NCBI RefSeq assembly: GCF_014207595.1
Contig: NZ_JACHGY010000001.1
Location: 2,672,836 to 2,736,835, forward strand
Origin: Algisphaera agarilytica
GTDB lineage: Bacteria; Planctomycetota; Phycisphaerae; Phycisphaerales; Phycisphaeraceae
Direction of reading: 5' to 3'
DNA length: 64,000 nt
The notes under the pieces are model-generated. The model was given only the letters and a program-made list of their open reading frames with translations, searched no databases and had not been told where the DNA came from. Below, in pieces: positions 57,708-64,000 of this stretch; positions within the stretch are counted from its first letter, which is position 1, and each line of letters starts with the position of its first letter. Both the position numbers and the translations under genes were made by a program.

Positions 57708-57785
57708 ATGCACCGCGACTCCCTTATTCTCTCGCTCCTCGGCAACAAGCTAAACGGCTTGCTGCTTATGGATTGGGCTGGATAA
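57708..57785 (+). CDS. leuL: Leucine-rich leader peptide of leuA
   Basis: A 25-codon frame ATG to TAA with eight Leu codons: MHRDSLILSLLGNKLNGLLL then MDWAG. Leu codons fall in two groups, 57723-57740 (CTT, CTC, CTC, CTC) and 57759-57767 (TTG, CTG, CTT), with CTA at 57750 between. It is 127 bp upstream of leuA and followed by an intrinsic terminator, the classic design of leucine attenuation: a ribosome stalling for lack of charged tRNA-Leu changes downstream folding. No clear ribosome-binding site is visible, which is the main weakness. A longer frame open upstream of this ATG is not needed. Confidence 0.78.
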   Translation: MHRDSLILSLLGNKLNGLLLMDWAG

Positions 57786-57848
57786 GGTTCGCTGCTGCTT
57801 AACGCACACACGCCAACCCTGTCCGGCCACGCCCGACAGGGTTTTTTT
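57770..57848 (+). promoter_or_regulatory. leuA attenuator: antiterminator and terminator
   Basis: Terminator stem AACCCTGTC (57815-57823) with GACAGGGTT (57835-57843) and a T-run to 57848. The competing antiterminator pairs GGATTGGGCTGG (57770-57781, last codons of the leader peptide) with CCAACCCTGTCC (57813-57824): ten of twelve positions pair, including one G-U. A ribosome at the leader stop codon would cover 57770-57781 and favour termination; one stalled at the earlier Leu codons would leave it free and favour leuA expression. Confidence 0.75.
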
Positions 57849-57911
57849 GTGTACTTATGAACCCCACGCCTCGAACCTCAACCCTTACGCCTCTTTAACC
57901 CCGAGCCTGCC

Positions 57912-59492
57912 ATGACCGACATCCGCATCTTCGACACGACCCTCCGTGATGGCGAGCAATCGCCCGGCGCTTCGCTGAACCACGCCGAGAAGCTCGAGAT
58001 CGCCCGCCAGCTCGAGGCCCTGGGCGTCGATGTCATCGAGGCCGGTTTCCCCATCACCAGCCAGGGCGACTTCGACGCGGTCAGCGCGATCGCCCACGAA
58101 CTGACCAAGCCGATCGTCTGCGGCCTGGCCCGCTGCGTCCCCCGCGACATCGATCGTGCGGGCGAGGCGGTGAAACACGCCAAGCAGGGCCGTATCCACG
58201 TCTTCTGCGCGACGAGCAAGATCCACCGCGAGCACAAGCTGAAAAAAGCCTTCGAGCAGATCATCGAGCTGTCGCAGCACAGCGTCGAGCAGGCCCGCGG
58301 CTACGTCGAGGATGTCGAGTTCTCCCCCGAGGACGGCAGCCGGACCGAGCTGAACTACCTGGTCGACATCACCGCCGCCGTGATCGAAGCGGGCGCGACG
58401 ACGATCAACATCCCCGACACCGTCGGCTACTCGGTCCCCGAAGAGTATGGCCACATCTTTGCCTACGTCCGCGAGCAGCTGCCGATCATCGACGAGAAGG
58501 GCATCTACCTGTCCAGCCACTGCCACAACGACCTGGGCTTGGCTGTCGCCAACTCGCTGAGCGCGATGCAGAACGGCGCCCGCCAGATCGAGTGCACCAT
58601 CAACGGCATCGGCGAGCGTGCGGGCAACGCCGCGCTCGAAGAGATCGTCATGGCCATGCGCACCCGCGCCGACTACTACGAGAAGTACAACACCAACATC
58701 GACATCAGCAAGCTCTACCCGACCTCACGCATGGTCTCGACCCTGACCGGCCTGCAGGTCCAGCGCAACAAGGCGTTGGTCGGGCAGAACGCGTTTGCTC
58801 ACGAGTCGGGCATCCACCAGGACGGCATGCTCAAGAACCGCAACACCTACGAGATCATGGACCCGCAGACCATCGGCGTCCCCGAGTCCAAGCTGGTGCT
58901 GGGCAAGCACTCGGGCCGACACGCGCTGGGCGACCGTATCAAACAGCTGGGCTACACCATCGACGACGACACGCTCAACCGCGTGTACGAGACGTTCAAA
59001 GCCTTGGCCGACAAGAAGAAAGACGTCTTTGATGAAGACATCGAAGCGATGATCGACACCACGCTGGAGAACGCGGCGCCCCTGTGGGAGCTGGTCAGCT
59101 TCCAGGTCAACAGCGGCTCGGGCGTTGCGCCCTCGGCCACAGTCACGATGCGTGACTCGTCCGGCGAAGAACGCGAAGACACCGAGACCGGCGACGGCCC
59201 GCTCGACGCGATCTTCTCGGCGGTGCAAAAACTCACCGGCGTTAAGGTCAAGCTCGAGGACTACAACACCCGTGCCGTCACCGGCGGCAAGGACGCCCAG
59301 GGCGAAGCCACCGTGCAGGTCAACCACCACGGCCGCAAGGTCCGCGGGCGCGGTGTCTCCACCGACGTCATCGAAGCCGCGGCCAATGCGTACGTCGCCG
59401 CGATCAACCGCATCAAAACCGCCGAGGCCCGCAAGGTCGCAGCGACGACGATGGGTGAAGACGACCCCGACGTGAAGGCGGAATCGCCATGA
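57912..59492 (+). CDS. leuA: 2-isopropylmalate synthase
   Basis: A 526-residue enzyme condensing acetyl-CoA with 2-ketoisovalerate, the first committed step of leucine synthesis. MTDIRIFDTTLRDGEQSPGA with the catalytic/metal Asp; GLARCVPRDIDRAGEAVKHA; metal ligands in LSSHCHNDLGLAVANSLSAM and ECTINGIGERAGNAALEEIV; AFAHESGIHQDGMLKNRNTY; the C-terminal regulatory LeuA-dimer domain (~400-500: WELVSFQVNSGSGVAPSATV) mediates leucine feedback. Length normal for the type I form. The upstream leader-attenuator adds transcriptional control. The stop overlaps the start of the acetyltransferase gene (ATGA). Confidence 0.96.
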   Translation: MTDIRIFDTTLRDGEQSPGASLNHAEKLEIARQLEALGVDVIEAGFPITSQGDFDAVSAIAHELTKPIVCGLARCVPRDIDRAGEAVKHAKQGRIHVFCATSKIHREHKLKKAFEQIIELSQHSVEQARGYVEDVEFSPEDGSRTELNYLVDITAAVIEAGATTINIPDTVGYSVPEEYGHIFAYVREQLPIIDEKGIYLSSHCHNDLGLAVANSLSAMQNGARQIECTINGIGERAGNAALEEIVMAMRTRADYYEKYNTNIDISKLYPTSRMVSTLTGLQVQRNKALVGQNAFAHESGIHQDGMLKNRNTYEIMDPQTIGVPESKLVLGKHSGRHALGDRIKQLGYTIDDDTLNRVYETFKALADKKKDVFDEDIEAMIDTTLENAAPLWELVSFQVNSGSGVAPSATVTMRDSSGEEREDTETGDGPLDAIFSAVQKLTGVKVKLEDYNTRAVTGGKDAQGEATVQVNHHGRKVRGRGVSTDVIEAAANAYVAAINRIKTAEARKVAATTMGEDDPDVKAESP

Positions 59493-60067
59493 GCCTGCTG
59501 ATTCCGGTTGACGACGAAGTGAGCCTGCGCCTGGTGCAGCCGCACCACGCCGAGGAGATTTACGCTGCCGCGATGACGAGCCAGGAATCGCTCTATCGGT
59601 GGATGCCGTGGTGTAAACCCGACTTGGTGGTCGATGACACGCGGAAGTGGATCGCGACGGTGCTCAAGGAGTTTGGCGAACGTAAGACGATGCCGTTGTC
59701 GGTTCTTGAGCATGGCGAGTTGGTCGGCGGATGTGGCTGGTCGTTCTGGGATGAGCACGACAACACCGACTGGAACCTCAGGTCACGCACCGCCGACATC
59801 GGCTATTGGCTGATCGACTCGGCACGCGGCCGGGGCATCATGACGCGCGCGGTCCGGGCGCTGGTGGACTACGGCTTCAAAGAGCAGGGCCTGCACCGCA
59901 TCACGATCCGAGCCGAGCCCGAGAATCATTCGAGCTGGGGTGTGCCCGAGCGTTTGGGCTTTACGCTCGAAGGAACGATGCGTCACGTGCTTGAGTGGAA
60001 CGGGCGCCGCATCGACCACCGCTGCTACGCCATGATCGCCGAGGATTGGCGAGACGCGCAGGGTTGA
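59489..60067 (+). CDS. GNAT-family acetyltransferase (RimJ/RimL-like)
   Basis: A 192-residue N-acetyltransferase: VSLRLVQPHHAEEIYAAAMT at the start, WMPWCKPD, DIGYWLIDSARGRGIMTRAV (acetyl-CoA pyrophosphate loop RGRGIMT), HRITIRAEPENHSSWGVPER, LGFTLEGTMRHVLEWNGRRI. RimL-type enzymes acetylate N-termini of ribosomal proteins or small molecules; the substrate here is unknown. The start overlaps the leuA stop by four bases, so translation is coupled and the gene falls under the leu attenuator. Confidence 0.88.
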   Translation: MSLLIPVDDEVSLRLVQPHHAEEIYAAAMTSQESLYRWMPWCKPDLVVDDTRKWIATVLKEFGERKTMPLSVLEHGELVGGCGWSFWDEHDNTDWNLRSRTADIGYWLIDSARGRGIMTRAVRALVDYGFKEQGLHRITIRAEPENHSSWGVPERLGFTLEGTMRHVLEWNGRRIDHRCYAMIAEDWRDAQG

Positions 60068-60233
60068 GGCCTTTCATCATGTCATCCCCCTGAACCGCCG
60101 TCACCAAGCGATTAACCCGCCATTAACCCTCGAAAACCGGTTTTTATCGGCAATCACCGAACCAGCCGATAGGATATATGGTAAGAGAGAAAGACTTTGA
60201 GCGGCCCACGCTCACATCCAGGAGACCCCGGCT

Positions 60234-61685
60234 TTGACTCAAGCCCCCGCCCCCCCGGAACTCACTCCTTCCGAGCCTCAAACCCAGGACGCCCCCAAGG
60301 CTCCTTCGAGTACGCAGACCAAACACTTCGTGCTCGACACCAATGTCCTGCTCCACAACCCCGGCTGTCTTTACATGTTTGACGACAACCACGTCGTCAT
60401 CCCCTTCACGGTTCTCGAAGAGCTCGACAAGTTCAAAAAGAACAACGACGACACCGGCCGCAACTGCCGGGAAGTGATCCGCCAACTCGACAAGCTCCGC
60501 GCCAAGGGCCCGCTGGCGGACGGTGTGGAGTGGAACGGCCACGGCGGCACGGTCCGCATCGCCTTCGCCTCCAAAGAACGCCCCCAGGCCTTGCGTGAAG
60601 ACGCGCCCGACAACCGCATCATCTCCGTTGCTCTTCGTTTGATGGACGAGGGCAAGAACGCGGTGATGATCTCCAAGGACATCAACGTTCGCATCAAGGC
60701 CGACTCGCTCGGCCTGCCCGCCGAGGACTTCGAGGCGCAGAAGGTCGACAGCGACCGCCTGTACAAGGGCTACGCCGAGCTCGACGTGCCCGGCGAACTG
60801 ATCGATCGGCTCTACGAAGAGAAGCAGATCGAATTCGAAGCCATCGAGCCACACCTCACCGTCGAATACGAAGACGGCAGCACCTCGACCATCGAAGTCC
60901 TGCCCAACCAGTTCGTCCACCTGCGCAACGCGCTCGACGACTCGCACACCGGTCTCGCCCGTCGCCTGGCCGACACCGACCACCTCATCCCGATCCACGC
61001 GCCGCGCAAGCCCGTGTTCGGCATCATGGCCCGCAACGTCCAGCAGACCATGGCCCTGGACCTCCTGCTCGACGACGACATCAAGCTCATCACCCTGCTC
61101 GGCACCGCGGGCACGGGCAAAACCCTACTCGCCCTCGCGGCGGGCATGAACAAGGTCTTCACCGAGCAGCGCTACGACAAGCTCCTCGTCGCCCGTCCGA
61201 TCATGCCTATGGGCCGTGACATCGGCTACCTGCCCGGCGACAAAGATGAGAAGCTCGGCGCCTGGATGCAGCCGATCTTCGACAACCTCGAATACCTCTT
61301 GAGCACCCGCGGCGTCGGCCAACAGGTCGCCGACTCCAAGCCGATCGAGCAGCGCATCGAGCAGTTCAAGAGTTCGGGCCAACTCGTGCTCGAGCCGCTC
61401 ACCTACATCCGCGGCCGATCGATCCCGATGCAGTTCATGATCGTCGACGAAGCCCAGAACCTCACGCCCCACGAAGTGAAGACCATCGTCTCTCGCGTCG
61501 GCGAGGGCACCAAGATCATCCTCACCGGTGACGTTGCCCAGATCGACAACCCCTACCTCGACGCGTCGTCCAATGGCATGAGCTACCTGATCGAGCGCCT
61601 CAAGGGCAGCGCTCAGGTCGGCCACGTCACCCTGGCCCGCAGCGAACGCAGCGAACTCGCGTCGCTGGCGGCGGACAAGCTGTAG
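60234..61685 (+). CDS. phoH2: PhoH2 protein (PIN ribonuclease + PhoH ATPase)
   Basis: A 483-residue fusion of a PIN nuclease and a PhoH helicase-type ATPase. I use the TTG at 60234, behind AGGAG at 60220-60224, because the PIN domain begins at residue ~31 (HFVLDTNVLLHNPGCLYMFD, first acidic residue) and no ATG precedes it. PIN acidic residues continue in VVIPFTVLEELDKFKKNNDD and DAPDNRIISVAL. PhoH part (~250-475): ITLLGTAGTGKTLLALAAG (Walker A), FMIVDEAQNLTPHEVKTIVS (Walker B), IILTGDVAQIDNPYLD. PhoH2 proteins unwind and cut RNA and are sometimes toxin-antitoxin related; no antitoxin gene is seen here. Confidence 0.93.
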   Translation: MTQAPAPPELTPSEPQTQDAPKAPSSTQTKHFVLDTNVLLHNPGCLYMFDDNHVVIPFTVLEELDKFKKNNDDTGRNCREVIRQLDKLRAKGPLADGVEWNGHGGTVRIAFASKERPQALREDAPDNRIISVALRLMDEGKNAVMISKDINVRIKADSLGLPAEDFEAQKVDSDRLYKGYAELDVPGELIDRLYEEKQIEFEAIEPHLTVEYEDGSTSTIEVLPNQFVHLRNALDDSHTGLARRLADTDHLIPIHAPRKPVFGIMARNVQQTMALDLLLDDDIKLITLLGTAGTGKTLLALAAGMNKVFTEQRYDKLLVARPIMPMGRDIGYLPGDKDEKLGAWMQPIFDNLEYLLSTRGVGQQVADSKPIEQRIEQFKSSGQLVLEPLTYIRGRSIPMQFMIVDEAQNLTPHEVKTIVSRVGEGTKIILTGDVAQIDNPYLDASSNGMSYLIERLKGSAQVGHVTLARSERSELASLAADKL

Positions 61686-61693
61686 GGGGATAG

Positions 61694-62554
61694 ATGCTGT
61701 GGATACTGAGCTACAGTGTAACGGTCATAGGTCCTGAGTATGCCTTTCCCGATTGGCTCGAGAGATTCGCGGAGAGTCTGACCTATCAAGAGTCGATCGT
61801 TGGTTGGCTCTGGTTTATCCTCTTTTCACTGCTTTATTCGGCAAGTTTATGGGGGCTGAGGCGATTTGGATTGCCACAGTGGGCCTGCGTAACAGGCTGC
61901 GGATGTTTGTTTATTGCATGGATATACAACATTCTCGCCGAGATTTGGATTCGCTCCGAGAACGATGATTTAAAGATTTTGAATTTTCTTTTCGAAAGTA
62001 CAACTGATGGCTGGAGTATCGCGCATCACAGGAACCATGACTCGATTTGGCTGATTGTGCTTTTGTGGCTGTGGGGGAGTTGTCTTTGGTGTCTTGTGTG
62101 CAAGCAGCGTTGGAATCGCACGATATGGGTTCCATGGGGGCTTATGGTTTTGTATATCGTTGCCATGACCGCCCACCGATCCGTTGGCAAGATTGGTGAC
62201 TTGGTTATTTTGGAATCAGGTTACGACTTGTATTATCTGGCTGCGGCCTCGCAGATGATCGCATGGTGTTTCACCTTGGCGTTTGTATTAATAGTGTTGC
62301 GTGGCGGTCGGATGAGTCGGGCTGGGTCAACGCTGGCAGGCATACAGGTTCGATGCCCACGATGTGAAGCAGAACAACTCATTACATCGCCCGAAGCACG
62401 TTGCAAGAAATGCCGGATGATCCTGCGCGTCGCGGCAATCGAGCCGCGTTGTCCGCACTGCGATTACATCTTGCATTCGCCGACGACGCCCGAGTGTCCG
62501 GAGTGTGGGGAGCGGCTGCCCGATGTGGAAATCGTCCAGCCACAAGAGTCGTAG
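61694..62554 (+). CDS. Membrane protein with C-terminal zinc ribbons
   Basis: A 286-residue protein with about five membrane spans (IVGWLWFILFSLLYSASLWG, WACVTGCGCLFIAWIYNILA, WLIVLLWLWGSCLWCLVCK, MIAWCFTLAFVLIVL) followed by two zinc-ribbon motifs: VRCPRCEAEQL...ARCKKCRMILR and PRCPHCDYILH...ECPECGERLP. It starts 8 bp after phoH2, so it may be cotranscribed. AT-richer than its neighbours. Zinc-ribbon membrane proteins of this form are frequent in planctomycetes, of unknown role. Confidence 0.72.
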   Translation: MLWILSYSVTVIGPEYAFPDWLERFAESLTYQESIVGWLWFILFSLLYSASLWGLRRFGLPQWACVTGCGCLFIAWIYNILAEIWIRSENDDLKILNFLFESTTDGWSIAHHRNHDSIWLIVLLWLWGSCLWCLVCKQRWNRTIWVPWGLMVLYIVAMTAHRSVGKIGDLVILESGYDLYYLAAASQMIAWCFTLAFVLIVLRGGRMSRAGSTLAGIQVRCPRCEAEQLITSPEARCKKCRMILRVAAIEPRCPHCDYILHSPTTPECPECGERLPDVEIVQPQES

Positions 62555-62621
62555 GGTGGGCACCGCTCACCGGCTTTGAACGTGGCAGCCATGTCGCAAT
62601 GGTGGGCGATGCCCACCCTAC
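62551..62621. repeat. GTAGGGTGGGCA inverted pair
   Basis: GTAGGGTGGGCA at 62551-62562 and its near-complement TGCCCACCCTAC at 62610-62621, with GGTGGGCGATGCCCACC inside the right arm. It begins at the stop region of the zinc-ribbon gene. Confidence 0.75.
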
Positions 62622-62652
62622 GCGGACGGATCGTGCGGATACAATCTCTCCG

Positions 62653-64000
62653 TGTCGATCAGACCCCAGGACATCCCGGACGAGGAAGAGATGGACGCCG
62701 TGCGTGAGGCGGCCAGCGGTCGGCCGCGACGGGGCGGGGTGCGGCGGGTGGTGCGTTGGGCGGTGCGGCTTAGCGTCGGCGGGGTGTTGCTGATCGCGCT
62801 GGTTGTGGCCTTCCTGCCCACGCTCATCAGCACCGGGGCGGGCACGGCTCGGATCGTCGACACGATCAACCAGCAGATCCCCGGGCACGTCGAGATCGAC
62901 GACATGAAACTCGCCTGGCTCAAGGGCCAGTCGCTGCAGGGGGTGCGGCTCTACGACCCGGCGGGGGATGTGGTCGGCTCGATCGACGAGGTGCGTCTCG
63001 AAGACGTCGGCCTGATCGCCCTGGCGCGGGGCACACGCGACCTGGGCATCATCGCCATCGAAGGCGGGGCGGTCAGCCTGGTCGAAGACGAAGACGGCAG
63101 CACCAACCTCGACCGTGCGCTGGGCACTTCGATCTTTGCCAAACCCGAGCGCCAGCCGATGCCGCCTGCAGGGCCCGCGCCGCCGAGCGAGTCCGACACC
63201 GAACCGGCCGACAAGCCCGAAGTCCGGACCGAGCCCGCGCCGCGCTCCGAGCCCAAGCCCGACACGAAAGACAACGGCCCGGTCCTGCCGGCCGACCTGC
63301 GGCTGGCTTTTGCGATGCGGGACATCAAGTTGCATGTCGTCGGCCCGACGCTGCCGGATGTGTTGATTGAAGTCCCCGAAGCGACCCTGACCGCCGACAC
63401 CCCCGCGAGCCTGGGCTTCACGCTCGACGCCACCCTCGCCCAGGGCAAAGAAAACGGCCAGGTCAAGATCGCGGGCACCGCCAAGGACTTGTTCGACGCC
63501 GCGGGGGAGTGGTCGCTGTACGACGCGGAGTTCGATGTCGAGGGGTTGGTGCAAAGCGTGCCGATGTCGGCGATCGACCGCATCGCGTCGGAGGGCGAGC
63601 CGTTCCTCCAGACCGTCATCGGCCCGATGCTCGATGCGAACATCTCCATGCAGGGGCCGACCGATGCGCTCGACGCGTTGGTCACGGTCACCAGCGAAAA
63701 CCTCAACGTCCGGCAGGGCTTGATCGCCAGCGCCCAGCGCATCAACGCATCGGACGAATCGTATTCGACCTGGGTGTTCACCCCCGAGACGTGGAAGATG
63801 CTCACCGGCGGAGGCGAGCAAGACGAGCCCGGCCCGGAATTGGTCGAGCCGTTTGTGTTGTCGTTCGGTTTGCGTGGGTTGGATGCGCCGCGGAAGGGGC
63901 AAAGCCTTGATCTGGATGCGACGCAGTTCCTGGCGTCGGTGTCGCTTGAGAACGGCCAGTCCGTGCGGCTGGCGGTGCCCGAGCAGGGCGAGATCACCGT
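62653..64000 (+). CDS. AsmA/TamB-like membrane-anchored protein, N-terminal part (runs off window)
   Basis: About 449 codons are visible and the frame remains open at the edge. One N-terminal span (VRLSVGGVLLIALVVAFLPT) is followed by an AsmA-like start, INQQIPGHVEIDDMKLAWLK then GQSLQGVRLYDPAGDVVGSI, and repeating short beta units (DLRLAFAMRDIKLHVVGPTL, EVPEATLTADTPASLGFTLD). A Pro/Glu-rich linker occupies ~170-215. This is the layout of AsmA-type proteins implicated in envelope lipid transport. Start: GTG 62653, or ATG 62692 preceded by GAGGAAGAG. Function inferred from fold pattern only. Confidence 0.65.

Overview
The window is GC-rich chromosomal DNA that looks like a planctomycete of the Phycisphaerae type, possibly a marine agar degrader. 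The evidence is the gene mix: formylglycine sulfatases, GH50 and GH86 agarase-type enzymes, a PEP-CTERM exported protein, a RedB-like protein, flagellins and a FlgI-like lipoprotein. Species identity is inferred from content only. There is no rRNA, tRNA, CRISPR array, prophage or recognisable insertion sequence. The repeats present are short palindromes of several families scattered between genes and, for one family, inside genes.

Layout. 1-5.8 kb: the start of scpB (cut by the window edge), a GH50 agarase-like enzyme, a secreted sulfatase flanked by related palindromes, and a peptidoglycan amidase lipoprotein. 5.9-11.2 kb: two divergent glycosyltransferase/methyltransferase-type fusions and an asparagine synthetase with an unusual C-terminal extension, next to two flagellin genes (11.4-14.8 kb). 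15.3-24 kb: a glycosyltransferase-receiver fusion, a cysteine-rich micropeptide with a hairpin-rich leader, dprA, hisD, a bPH2 membrane protein, hpt, and a FlgI-like lipoprotein with helical-repeat character. 24-28 kb: smc. 28-33.5 kb: two glycoside hydrolases and a second sulfatase. 33.5-36.7 kb: an AT-richer patch of unknown genes. 36.8-38.2 kb: arsR-arsM. 38.3-46.8 kb: an alpha/beta hydrolase, an SPW-type membrane protein, a GH86 enzyme, a likely operon of Na/Pi symporter, Kdo-kinase-like protein and LOG protein, and a divergent inorganic pyrophosphatase.

46.9-54.2 kb contains three broken genes: a frameshifted RedB-like gene, a chemotaxis receptor with three in-frame stops, and a frameshifted membrane glycosyltransferase. 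A PEP-CTERM protein and a monomeric isocitrate dehydrogenase lie between them. 54.2-60 kb is central metabolism: a winged-helix regulator with a candidate operator, a second and unrelated isocitrate dehydrogenase, uxuA, and leuA preceded by what reads as a complete leucine attenuator (leader peptide, antiterminator, terminator), with an acetyltransferase overlapping leuA. The window ends with phoH2, a zinc-ribbon membrane protein and the start of an AsmA-like protein.

The most interesting signals are: (i) a 17-bp palindrome present in at least six exact copies, three of them in frame inside asnB, dprA and smc; (ii) the leu attenuator; (iii) the 32-residue, 7-cysteine micropeptide unit; (iv) a methyltransferase-like C-terminal module in three neighbouring proteins beside the flagellins; and (v) the chemotaxis receptor whose reading frame is intact except for three stop codons.
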